64,000 nt of DNA. Source: Ectocarpus siliculosus. Taxonomy: Eukaryota; Sar; Phaeophyceae; Ectocarpales; Ectocarpaceae. Shown in pieces: positions 48,581-59,151 of the stretch; the stretch's first letter is position 1; the number at the start of each line of letters is the position of its first letter. The stretch covers positions 2,407,389 through 2,471,388 of the forward strand of contig FN649735.1 of assembly GCA_000310025.1 (NCBI GenBank), written 5' to 3'. A program made the position numbers and the translations under genes. The notes under the pieces were generated by a model. That model made no database searches, was not told where the DNA came from, and saw only the letters and a program-made list of their open reading frames with translations.

Positions 48581-49463
48581 ACCTCCAGCGCCGCCGCAAG
48601 AGGTTCTGAGACATGACGATACGTTGCAAAACAGACGGCGGTTATTGATCAAGAGATAAACAAAGCACCGCACAGAAACATGGACTATAGTCAGAATGCC
48701 ATCGGACAAAGGCACCCCTGTGGAGTGAGTGCTATGTACGCCAACGCGTGCAGCAGTAAAGACACAACACATGACTGCCACCGTCTGGTATATCATAGAA
48801 GCGTTCAGTACAGCATGTACAACAACAGCTGATGCTGGCACTAGCAGGAGTGTTATGCGTACATCACGCGAGTTCAATGACAGTGTGCCCCCCGTCTCTA
48901 GACCCTCTTGCGACGCAAACCACAAGCTTTGCGCACAGGAATCCGAGAACCAACACCATCACAGCTGCACCCTCAAAACAGGAATGTAGTAGGACGGCCT
49001 CTCGTTCGTGAAACACGACGGAAATGACGACATTTTGGTCTGCTCCAGTGTGCGGCCAACGTACCGGCAGAGGACAAGCCGCGAAAACCTACGATATCCT
49101 CATAAGTCTTAAGTCTTCGAATGTGTTTTTATTATTCCTTAAATCTACATGTACGTCATCGACACCTACATGTACGTCATCGACACCTCCGGGCCACATC
49201 CGCGCACGAAGAGGGTGGTTTCCGCAACCCCATGCTCCGGCCACCAACGTCAACCTTTGTGTTCGACGACGTTACAGCAGTATACCTCAACACCCTGATG
49301 TACCGCCTGATGGTTTCCATGACGTCCCACTGTATCATGGTATGTATTTACAAAGAGGTCAGCAGAGAACAGAAAAGAGGCGTGCCTGCTACTTCGTAAG
49401 TACATACCTATCTACACACCGCCCTGCGCTGGTGAACCACAGCGCGTGTGCATACGACGCTTG
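48581..49463. other. Spacer between the M16 remnant and the Copia LTR
   Basis: No gene recognised. It contains a short direct repeat, TACATGTACGTCATCGACACC, twice in tandem at 49147-49188. Upstream sequence of the M16 gene should lie here. Confidence 0.4.
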
Positions 49464-49986
49464 TGTTGGATATACTCACAGAATCAACAGATTATTGCGA
49501 GCAAGAATTTTCCGAGCAGATGGAGTGGGGAGATTGGGGGTTCAATAGTTGCTATGGATTAGATTTGGTGGTACCAACTTTATCACATATTGCAGGTTTG
49601 AGGGTATGGGTGTCTACAACGGAATTTGTGTGCGTGGCTTGTGGTTCCTCACTTCCTTTTTCTGTGTATAATCAAGTCCTTTTTTCCGGCTCTCACGCCA
49701 ACCCCGGCTTCCACGCCCATACTCCGGCTATCACGCCAACCCGGCTTCCACGCCTTCAGGACTCCCACGTCCCTACATGTACCGTTACATCAGTTCTTCC
49801 ACGCCACCCGGCTTCCACGCCACAACTATATTATACACGAGCTTCCACGCTCCACCACGTAGGAGGGCTTTCACGCCCGCGGATAGTTTCTACATTATTA
49901 CCGTTGGCAGCACCCAGCTGCTGGCACCTTTTGTTTCCCGTCACGGGACCCCGCGCCGAGGCACCCACACACAAAGCTACTCAACA
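49464..49986 (+). repeat. Candidate Copia 5' LTR
   Basis: The sequence begins TGTTGGATAT and ends CTCAACA, the inverted TGTTG...CAACA termini usual in Copia LTRs. It lies about 50 bp upstream of the gag start codon and is 523 bp long. The interior (about 49695-49880) has a degenerate tandem built on GGCTTCCACGCC. I did not find a second LTR in the window or a convincing primer-binding site immediately after it, so the boundaries rest on termini and position only. Confidence 0.5.
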
Positions 49987-50034
49987 CGCTAGCGGTTCGA
50001 TCAAGAGAGTGGCCGCTGTGTCTACGCGCGCAAG

Positions 50035-51012
50035 ATGCCGGATGGAGACGGACGACAGCCTCCGGGGGGACAAGGTCATGGTGACCCTTCCCCGGGAGAA
50101 GGCATCGGCGATGGAGGAACCAACTCTTCGTTCACCGCCGGTGCAGAAGAACAAGACAATCTGGGAGGGAGAGCGGCGGCGGGGGGAGGTCAGCAAGACT
50201 CGATGCGTCAGCTGGTCGACCTTCTCAAGCATGCTTTCACGGCAAACTCCCAGGACCAGGGGCATCGTGCCCATTCAGGAACGTCAAGCGCCCAGACCGT
50301 AGAGTTGAAACAGCGGGAGAAAGTCGAGGTCCCTGTTTGGAGTGATGATTTCCTCAAAAACTCCATCGATGGAGGTTGCGTTGCGGGTTTTCACGAGTGC
50401 GTTTGAAGCATGGATAGAGAACGAGGGAGTGGTTGACGCAATGAGAGGCCCAGAGATTCCTGTAGCTGCAGCTCAAGTGAATGTGGACTGGCTGAAACGT
50501 TCGTTTGGTGAGGAGAGAGTAAAGCAGTCTAGGAAGGTATGGAATTTCATGCTGTCGAAGATCACGGCACAATCTATTCACGGGCAATTGCTCGCAGCGG
50601 AGAGCCCGCAAGCAGGGTACAAAATGTTCTTGGATTACTACCGACGCAGTAAAAACGAGGAGAGGCAGACGTTTGATGATCAGTGGAATGTGCTGTGTCA
50701 GAGGAATGGAAAAAGTTTGATGGACTACTTCGGTAGAGCTAAGGCGCTTTGGATGAGACTGGTGTCATACGGTGATAATCGTGCTGAGGTGTCCATGTGC
50801 AAGCACATCGCTCGGGGTTTTTTGCCAGAGTTCGAGAGAATTAAAGAGCGTGTCCTGTTTCACCCCATGTTGTCGAGTGCACAAATGCAGGAGGCGTTGA
50901 GGACGGCTGAGCACGAGCAGAGGTACGAGCGGAGGTCTGGAGAGAGAGGAGAGGAGACGAGGCACGCCCTCGTCGCTGCCGGCATGGGCCGGGCGGGGCG
51001 GCGGGCAGAGGA
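50035..51012 (+). mobile_element. Copia-type retrotransposon gag, frameshifted, cut by gap
   Basis: ATG at 50035 opens a Gly/Gln-rich N-terminus (MPDGDGRQPPGGQGHG). Around 50370 the frame shifts, and the capsid-like part continues in the 50342 frame: AAQVNVDWLKRSFGEE, SRKVWNFMLSKI, ERQTFDDQWNVLCQRNGKSL, MDYFGRAKALWMRL. This is the UBN2-type Gag of Copia elements, which forms the virus-like particle that packages the element RNA. It stops at a run of Ns. The frameshift means this copy does not encode an intact Gag as sequenced. Confidence 0.82.
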
Positions 51013-51419
51013 NNNNNNNNNNNNNNNNNNNNNNNNNNNNNNNNNNNNNNNNNNNNNNNNNNNNNNNNNNNNNNNNNNNNNNNNNNNNNNNNNNNNNNNN
51101 NNNNNNNNNNNNNNNNNNNNNNNNNNNNNNNNNNNNNNNNNNNNNNNNNNNNNNNNNNNNNNNNNNNNNNNNNNNNNNNNNNNNNNNNNNNNNNNNNNNN
51201 NNNNNNNNNNNNNNNNNNNNNNNNNNNNNNNNNNNNNNNNNNNNNNNNNNNNNNNNNNNNNNNNNNNNNNNNNNNNNNNNNNNNNNNNNNNNNNNNNNNN
51301 NNNNNNNNNNNNNNNNNNNNNNNNNNNNNNNNNNNNNNNNNNNNNNNNNNNNNNNNNNNNNNNNNNNNNNNNNNNNNNNNNNNNNNNNNNNNNNNNNNNN
51401 NNNNNNNNNNNNNNNNNNN
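51013..51419. other. Assembly gap (407 N)
   Basis: A run of unknown bases between two inverted copies of the same gag segment. Its true length and content are unknown. Confidence 1.
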
Positions 51420-51420
51420 G

Positions 51421-51643
51421 GCGTGCCTCGTCTCCTCTCCTCTCTCTCCAGACCTCCGCTCGTACCTCTGCTCGTGCTCAGCCGTCCTCAACGCCTCCTG
51501 CATTTGTGCACTCGACAACATGGGGTGAAACAGGACACGCGCTTTAATTCTCTCGAACTCTGGCAAAAAAACCCGAGCGATGTGCTTGCACATGGACACC
51601 TCAGCACGATTATCACCGTATGACACCAGTCTCATCCAAAGCT
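51421..51643 (-). mobile_element. Inverted copy of gag segment
   Basis: On the minus strand this is nearly identical to 50747-50970 of the gag to its left, with only a few substitutions (for example GAGCGTGTCC against GCGCGTGTCC). It joins reverse transcriptase sequence at 51643 within the shared string GCTTTGGATGAG. Confidence 0.9.
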
Positions 51644-51815
51644 GCCAACATACGAACACCAGACGAAGCTACAGTGGGGGCATACAAATCACCAAAGCCA
51701 ATGTATTCCTTCTGCATATCTCCTCTTGCAACAAGGCTGGTTTTGGCCTTCGTAGGAAAGCCGAACGCATCTACCTTCCAATCAAACAGAAACTTCGACT
51801 TGAACAACTACCGAT
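51607..51815 (-). mobile_element. Copia reverse transcriptase fragment
   Basis: The minus strand reads KSKFLFDWKVDAFGFPTKAK, then LVARGDMQKEYIGF and DLYAPTVASSGVRMLAAL, the N-terminal end of Copia reverse transcriptase (the WK.D..G...KAR.VARG pattern). It is cut short at LAAL, where it runs into the inverted gag copy. A TAG and a frame change near 51810 separate it from the upstream pol segment, so it is inactive as sequenced. Confidence 0.85.
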
Positions 51816-51821
51816 TGGTTG

Positions 51822-52967
51822 CTAGGGTCCAACAACCTTGAATGCATCTGCTTCTAGCAACCCAAACACCTCTCTCTTCGTCGCGTCCATGAACTGGGTG
51901 CTGTGCACGCTCTCCTTCGCCTCCTTGAATGTCTGGGGTACCCTGAGGTCCTTGGCGTGGCAGCGCGGCATGTCGGGGCGCAGAAGGGGTGGCTCCATCT
52001 CAGAGATAGCCGAATCGAGGTCGTCGCGCGTCGCAAGACGCGCTACGAGCCCGAGCGGAACGCCCCGCTCAGAGGGACCGATCGACCAACCATACCCCAC
52101 GTGTCCCTTCTCGCCCGTGTCCCCCTTCGGCGGAATGCCCTTGCTTCCTGCCGCGTCCCCACTCCGAGCGCGCTGCTCGCCTCCGCCCCCCTGCTCATCA
52201 TCCCCCTCCAATCCTGGCCGGAGCATCGTCTTCCCGTTCATGAGTCGCCGAGCATCCAGCATGGAGAGGAGGACATCTTCGTTCGCCTGAGCCAGCAACC
52301 CCATGGTGATCTCGGAAGGAGGGAGAGGAGTGCTGACGGCCTCGTTCGGCAGAGATGGGAATTGCCGGTCCTCCGAAAGAGTAGAGAGCTGCTGCTGTGA
52401 CATGGCGCGCGCATCCGCCCTCGTGCGTCCTCGGACCCGAAGGTCTCCCTTCTCGCCCAGTTGTCTCGAAGCGTGGGGCGTTAGGGGCGTGGCGTACCCC
52501 GGTGCGGTCGGCGGCGGTCTGGTCAGCCTGGTTTGGCGTGGTTGCGGCGCTCTTCTTGGCGGGGACTGTTCAGCCTCGATGGGTGAGGGCGACCATTCCG
52601 GGAGCGGCGGCGATATCGACGGCGACGGTGACGACCCAGCGGCGGCAGCAGCAGCAGAGGACGGAGGTGGAGCGGCGGCGGTCCCCATCGCAGGCGGCCA
52701 CGGGAGCGGCGACACGGCGGCACCAGGCGAAGGTGCAGGCCATGACGCAGGCCCCGGCGGCGGCGACGACGACGACGGCCCAGCGGCGGCAGCAGCGGGC
52801 GGCGGTTGAGCGGCGGCGGTCCCCGTCGCAGGCGGCCACGGGAGCGGCGACACGGCGGCACCAGGCGAAGGTGCAGGCCATGACGCAGGCCCCGGCGGCG
52901 GCGGCGACGACGACGGCCCGGCGGCGGCAGCAGCGGGCGGCGGTTGAGCGGCGGTGGTCCCCGTCAC
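51822..52967 (-). mobile_element. Copia pol segment between integrase and reverse transcriptase
   Basis: A 381-codon open frame on the minus strand ending ADAFKVVGP and a stop just before the reverse transcriptase piece. The C-terminal part (LRVPQTFKEAKESVHSTQFM, then DATKREVFGLLEADAF) is the conserved lead-in to Copia reverse transcriptase. The rest is a Pro/Ala/Ser-rich linker, typical of the variable region after integrase. Integrase itself and the protease are not recognised in the window. The opposite orientation to the gag at 50 kb shows either rearrangement or two elements. Confidence 0.8.
52640..52967 (-). repeat. 138-bp coding minisatellite in pol linker
   Basis: Two full units and a partial third of a 46-residue repeat (GTAAAQPPPAAAAAG, then GPASWPAPSPGAAVSPLPWP). 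The two full units differ by only a few residues. Unit length is a multiple of three, so the frame is kept. Confidence 0.88.
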
Positions 52968-53792
52968 AGGCGGCCATACTCAACAGCTTGCTCGCTTGCT
53001 TGGCGGGGCAATATACCAGATCATGTTTATAACCCAAGTTGAAGAACAATACCACGAAAAAGAACACCTTACAATGCAGAGGTATTGACCAACTGGTTCT
53101 CTAGGCATCCTCCTACAGACTATATCCCCAGTTGGAGCTCTCACTCACCGTCTGCCATCGCTCCCCCGCGGAAAAGTAATGGCTCACCGCTGTTGCTCCT
53201 CCTCCTGCTGCTTGCCAACATGGACAGCGCCGGTTGCCCGGGCGAGCGCCATCCGAAACCTGAGCCCCGGCTAGACGACGAAGAGATCCACCTCGACGAA
53301 GAAGATATCCACTTCGACTGCCCTGGCTCTAGCCCTTGTTGCTGCTGCGACAGATGAACGGTGCCAGACGCTGCGAATGCTGCTCTTGTTATCAAGGACA
53401 AGAGCCTGGTCCTGCCGACCCTAAAGACAACGATGGTGCATCAAGTGTGCCCCTCTGCGACAGGAAGAAGGGCCTCCTAGGAAGGCCGCTGCAAAACCTG
53501 CTCCATGTTTAGAAGCCAACGGAAGGGTACAGAAAATAAGTCGCCTATGCTGCATAGCGGGCTGCTGCCCGGGTTGTTTCGCTCTCCATCAGCCATGCGG
53601 ATCTGCCATGCGGACAAGAAGACCCGCTAGACGCCGCTGGAGGCAGCTGGAGGCAACTGCTCTGCCAAGGGCGCCGCTGTATCGTTTTCGTTTTATCCCC
53701 TATGGTATGTTGTTTCGCGGAGCCACCTCGCGGTTGCTTGTTTGCTTGCCTGCCGACCTGCGACGCATGTGTCATGATCACAGGCACAGAGC
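52968..53792. other. Spacer between the Copia remnant and the phosphatase gene
   Basis: No gene recognised. An imperfect GAAGAGATCCACCTCGACGA-type short repeat lies at 53279-53315. The proximal part should hold the phosphatase promoter. Confidence 0.4.
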
Positions 53793-56700
53793 ATGTCGTA
53801 CGCGTCACCCGTGCGATCACGCTGGTCAGCCGCAGCATCGTTCAGAACACTATTGCGCCTTGCTACCCTTAGCACCGGAATCGTTCGTTGCGGCGCGTGG
53901 CTTGCAGTGGGTCCTCGAGGACGTGCGAGCAGTATCTCCGCCTTTGTCGGCAGCAGCAACTCGGCCGTCGCCAGATCACGCAAGACCAGCGTCAACAGCA
54001 TGGCTGCAAGCCCTCTCATGGAAGGTGCAGGGGATCACATCCAGCGGGTCGATACTCTGGAAACCGAGAGAGCGCTTGTCAGCAAGTAAGGGGACCACCT
54101 TAGCTTGGGTATTGGGTATCAATCAGTCGGACGATTGTTGCAGTAGTCTAGGTCCGCAACGTATGCGTCGGTGCTCGCCGCAGGCAATGCTGCTGCCATG
54201 TAGGGAGGGAGCAAGCAGTGACTGCCGCAGTGCCCAAGTAGAATGTTTTGCACCATCAAGCCCTAGGACATATGAAGTACAGCATACCATAGTCACGTCT
54301 ATTTTGAGCCCATTATTCCTCGAACGCAACGGCCGTGAATCATTAGGTAGGGTTTCGCGAAAGCGATGTACCGCTGTCCTGCATCTTTTACTGCGAAGTT
54401 GTTTCTGAATCGATCGGTCGTTCGTCGCCGTCGGATGGTGTTGGGAACGGTACAGCAGTTCTAGGGTCCGGTCGGGTCCCTCGGGCGGCCTTGGGCAGCC
54501 TTGACCGATCACGCCGTCGTCGCACGCCCTTACCGAGACAAAACGTGCCACGTAGCAGAGTGGTGTGAGCAGCCGCTGCAAACCCGGAAAAGAGATCTGT
54601 ACAGTAGGTCTGGGAAGGCGGAAGATATATATACGGTTCGACCCAGAATTGCGGAGATTTCGGACCGAACTGCTGCCTTCTACAGCACAGCCCGGACAGC
54701 AGTACATCCGGACGAGCCAGCACGCATGTCACTGCTACATGATCCTTTTTATGGGCATGGCAGTTCAGATCGGGACTCCGCACAAGCGAAGGACCCTTCA
54801 AAGCTGCTGCAGGGTTGGCTTGTCTTTAGAGTCGTGAAATGTTTGTTATGCCGTGTACTTGATAGGATTGGTGCCGCTTCAGCACGTGGTGCGTGACAGT
54901 AGAGAACGCCATCGACGCCATCGGCGGCAGCGGAAGACAACAGTTATTTTTTCAAATCGTTGTAAACCGGGCTCTGTGTTAGCTGCACACGTTCTTGTAC
55001 CTCGCTAAAACCTTGTCGTCCATGGTCGACCTCTCTGCCTCAACGTCGCATTGGATGAAAGGTACGAGGCCTTCGTGTTCGATTGCGATGGCGTTTTATG
55101 GGGAGGCAGCCACGCCATCGAGGGTTCACGTGAGTACATGCGCGTCAAGCACAAGGCACCGCTTCCCCTCTACCACGGATGACACGAGAGGGAAAGCTAC
55201 AGCGTGATGCACGAAAAATTGGTGTGTGTCTACAGGATTTGGGAAACATCAACACTTAGGACTTGGAATACGACGAGCTTGGCGGTGGCTCATAGGAGCT
55301 CCTCAGGTCCACCGTGATAATTGGGCAAGTTTAGTTCAATGGCACAGCAGTAATGTGAAACAGGGAATTATCCTACCTTGAGAACACCACTTCATCCCGA
55401 CACATGCCCGTTTCTTTCCGGCTCTTCGCTGTCACATCCCGCCATCGCTGCCGTTGTCATGATGTGGTAACGACGTGCACCAATAGTGGACACGGTGAAG
55501 GCGCTACGGCGCGCCGGCAAGCGCACCTTCTTCGTGACGAATAACTCGAGCAAGAGTCGAAGACAGTACTGTGTCAAGCTCGAAGGATTTGGGGTGCACG
55601 GCGTGGGTGTCGAAGACATCGTCACATCTGGCTCGGCGATCGCTGGTGAGAGAGCAGCGTGGGTTGATCTCCGAACAGTCGCTGGTGGTGTCGCCGACAA
55701 TCCATGCCTGTGTTGGCTCGGGCCCAAGATTTTTTTGTAGCGTAGGCAACAGCATGCGTAGTCACTTCCTCCTAATGTTCATGTGAGAAGCTCGCACCTA
55801 ACCGACGCAACCTCTGTCCTCATTTGGAGACTTGTCGTGCTCAAGCGTTTTCGCGACTTGTACTGTAGCAGACACTATTCCCTCACATGTTCTCGCATCC
55901 AAACAAGGCTCTCATTTCCTTCTCTTGATCGTGTTTGTTGCACGTTGTTGTTCAGCCTACGTTAAACTCTCTCACCCGGATGTACAGACCGTATACATGA
56001 TCGGGGAGGAGGGGCTCGAAGAGGAGCTTGAGATGGTTGGGCTGAGGGTCGTGAAGGAGGAGGCGAGGCCAGCTCCGGGTATGACGGAGGACGAGTTTCG
56101 TGAGAACGTCACGGACCCAGAGGTACGGCATGTTTTAAGTGTGGTACCATGTTGAGCGTGACGCTACATTGGTTGTCGTGGTTTGCTGTAGGTGTTGGTA
56201 TCGGTGGTAACGATGGTGTTTGTAGAGATGAGGCCGCTGGTGCTAGTATTAGCTGGTGTACCGGTGTTTGCATGAGGTGCTCCTCTTAACTCCGCCCGCC
56301 AACTCCCCCCAGAAAACGGAGTAACCAGAGTACGCTCTCGGAAACGAACCCATGCATATCGTGTTCTGCAAATTAGCATTTTTTTTAGCCCTGCTTATCT
56401 CTCCCAACCCACCCACATTCTTGGCGCTCTTCGTCGGCCAAACTAGGTTGGGGCTGTTGTCGTGGGACTGGACACGTCCTTCGGGTTTCGCCAGCTGTGC
56501 GTTGCCTCCAGCTACATCCAGAGCGGGGCTCACTTCTTGGGGACAAACCCGGACGTCGCCGACCGAGTGGGAAGCCTGCTCATGCCTGGAACAGGGCCTA
56601 TGTTGACCAGCATACAAACAGCCTCAGGGGTAAGGCGGCCCCTGCCTGCCCATCTGCAAGACTGTTGGTTGGGGAACGAGGAAGGGGATGGCATTTCGCG

Positions 56701-57541
56701 TGATTCGACGGGAGTTACGACCCACGGGCTTGTTTGTCTCTTCTCGTCTCGGCATGCATCGATTTGCCCGAATATTTGCATTTTCAGAAAAGCGTTCCTG
56801 CGGGTGTTAAAGTGTAGCTCTGCCGTCGCTTGTCTCTCTTTGATGAGTTTCCTCTGTCGGCAGCCTCTCCACTCACGCCTCTCGCGCACCTCGAACTCTT
56901 TTCCAACTGTTGTTCCCGTCGCGTTTTGGCACAAGCGTTACGCAACTCAAGCCGGCGCCTGTTGCTACTATCATTGCGAGTACCCCCCTCGTGCTAGCAG
57001 AACCCGAAACAAGAACCACGCCGGCCTGTTGTACTTCTCTAGGTAACCGAGCACCCCCGTGAGAAAGACGTGCACGCGTTTGCACGCAACTCCGCCCCCC
57101 TCCCTCCCCCCCACCCCGAGGACTAGAAGGCCGACGTTTTTCCTTAAATCGTCCGATTTTCTTTGTCGATTTTTCGATGCCAATTTGAACGAAAAACACT
57201 CGCACACGTAACGCTTGCACGCGCTGCAGGTGGCACCAGTGGTCGTCGGCAAGCCCAACCCTCTCCTCATCCGCCAACTGATGGACCAGAATGGCCTCGC
57301 AGCATCCAAGACGCTCATGGTCGGCGACAGGTTGGACACGGACATAATGTTCGGAAACGCCGGAGGGGTTTCCAGCGCGCTGGTGTTGACAGGGGTCAGC
57401 GAGATGTCCGATGTCGTGGGGCTGCAGGCCGGCGGGGACAAAACGCCCACATATCTCCTGGAAAGGTTGGGAGCTTTGTTGCCCGCAGCGACCGAGGCAG
57501 CAGAGGCGGCGACAGAAACTTCGGCCGTCGCAAAGATGTGA
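53793..57541 (+). CDS. PGP: HAD-family phosphoglycolate / 4-nitrophenyl phosphatase
   Basis: Six exons, all GT-AG: 53793-54085, 55062-55129, 55487-55645, 55956-56122, 56447-56629 and 57230-57541 (TGA), giving 393 residues. The enzyme removes phosphate from 2-phosphoglycolate (photorespiration) or related phosphoesters. HAD motifs are all present: FDCDGVLW (nucleophile Asp105, acid/base Asp107), VTNNSS (138-142), Lys298 in GKPNP, and GDRLDTD (Asp323, Asp328, Mg binding). The insert between motifs II and III is the C2-type cap of the PGP/PLPP branch. The core begins near residue 99, so about 85 residues precede it: MSYASPVRSRW, then a hydrophobic stretch LLRLATLSTGIV, then ISAFVGSS, then a second ATG (MAASPLMEG). 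That order suggests a signal plus transit presequence with an ASAF-like cleavage motif, hence the plastid (inference). Starting at the second ATG would give a cytosolic form. Confidence 0.9.
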
Positions 57542-58349
57542 ACGAAGCATTTCGAGACTTTTTTCGGTTTGTGCTTCGCCATGTAGCTGGGGGGTGCGGG
57601 CGAGTGTCGCTCTCTGTCAGACCGCGGCATTGACATGTTTCTTGTCGATTGAGGGCTTGCAGCACACCTAGATGATGAGCACACGACAACGATACCACGA
57701 TACCATGGCTTGATAGTTTTGTTGCTCCTGGCTAGAGAAAGTTTTCAGGTTCTTCTACGAACATGCCGCTGACGCCACATGAAAAGTTGATATAATTGTA
57801 CTCTCTGGCCATTGGAGGGTTGGATCCCTCGGCCTCTTGTTACAAACGCTCTCCTGAAGCGGCGGTTGTGGGCTATTAGAGCCGTGCGTGTGCACGGATC
57901 GCGGCTACTTTTTTGGTAAGAGGCTACAGGTCTCGAAATTGAGGGGGGGAGATAAAAGTGGTACAGGAGAGAGTTGTGCACGGGGCTCTCCTCTGAGTTG
58001 ACACGCCTAAGGAAGCAACAGCAAAAAAACGTCCCGCCCTGGGCCGAGCGAAACACGCGTACGGAGTGTCTCGAAATCCGCTCACGCGAGAACGAAACTC
58101 ATGTACCCCATTGGCTGCGTTCCACTGAACGAAGGGTTCTCCAAGTAAGGTCATTCCTCAGAGGGGTCGTTCCACAGATTGTTTCGAGGTCATCCTGAGT
58201 ACATAGGAGATGCCGTTTGTGTGTGTTGTTCAGATCATTTCGTTTCTGAAGCACCTTTCTGGTGGTTGAGCGTCTTCTACTGCTACTAAAACAGGCGGTG
58301 AATCGGTTTTAGGTACTAGTGTTCGGCAGTTATACGAAGAAGAGTCTAC
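57542..58349. other. Spacer after the phosphatase gene
   Basis: Presumed 3' untranslated region followed by non-coding sequence. No repeats or domains recognised. Confidence 0.45.
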
Positions 58350-58715
58350 ATGTTTTCGATGGGAAAAGCAATCTCCGTTTACGGGTTCACCGTACCGTTC
58401 AGCCTTATACGGAAACTCGCTTCCTCAGGGGTTCCGCGTTCGTCTTCAGCTGCCGCTACGGTGGCTTCGGTCCTGGATGCTCCCAAGATTTCGACCTACC
58501 TGAGCCAAGGGAAATCACCATGTCCCACCGAAACACTTGTCGGCTCCAACGACGAAGCATCGTCCCAATCGTCCACCAGTAAGTCTCTTAAGCCTGGGAT
58601 GGGAGTCACGGCAATGTTGGCAGGGGCCTGGCCGGCCTATCCACATGCAATGCCTTGTCGTGGTCGAACGATTCCGTGGCCAAAGAAGCTCACCGCCCAT
58701 CGCGACTTGTTCTAG
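58350..58715 (+). CDS. Unidentified 121-codon open frame
   Basis: ATG at 58350 opens a frame with Ser-rich composition (YGFTVPFSLIRKLASSG early, SSQSSTSKSLKPG in the middle) to a stop at 58715. No domain and no clear splice partners. Overlapping frames on both strands show no advantage, so this may be chance. Confidence 0.2.
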   Translation: MFSMGKAISVYGFTVPFSLIRKLASSGVPRSSSAAATVASVLDAPKISTYLSQGKSPCPTETLVGSNDEASSQSSTSKSLKPGMGVTAMLAGAWPAYPHAMPCRGRTIPWPKKLTAHRDLF

Positions 58716-58969
58716 ACAAGAAACACGATATGTCCGGACTCTGCGGTTCGAATAGCACCAGCGTGAATAGCAAGTCTGATGCCATCTTTGTGAACAGAAT
58801 GGGGAACGACAAGAGTAGACGCCATGTGGTGTTGCCTCTCACAGGAGCAGCATCAACAACAACACCCCATGCGCCTGGACCGCGAGGACCGCAAGGTTGC
58901 CTTCAGGTTGACGCAAACGAACTTCTCCTCCTACAGGAAGACTTGGGCGCCGCAAGGTGGTGTGGGGAA

Positions 58970-59151
58970 CATGCAGTGAACGAAGCTCACAATAACGCTC
59001 ACTTTGCTTCGCTCTGTGAACGGAGATGCACCCAACATCATACATACAAACACCCAAGTTCATGCAGTGAACGAAGCTCACAATAACGCTCACTTTGCTT
59101 CGCTCTGTGAACGGAGATGCACCCAACATCATACATACAAACACCCAAGTT
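58970..59151. repeat. Perfect 91-bp tandem duplication
   Basis: Unit 58970-59060 is repeated without visible change at 59061-59151 (starts CATGCAGTGAACGAAGCTCA, ends ACACCCAAGTT). The identity implies a recent event or an assembly duplication. No coding function seen. Confidence 0.95.

Noticed and set aside
51903-53067. Plus-strand frames of 165-211 codons and a second minus frame (52570-53067)
   Set aside because: Shadows of the minus-strand Copia pol frame and its minisatellite.
53608-54408. 266-codon plus-strand frame, longer than the called phosphatase exon
   Set aside because: It is a different frame from MSYASP...LVSK, which ends at a donor and joins the HAD core in phase; the longer frame leads nowhere.
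56873-57684. Minus-strand frames of 225 and 237 codons
   Set aside because: Antisense to the last phosphatase exon, which carries HAD motifs III and IV on the plus strand.
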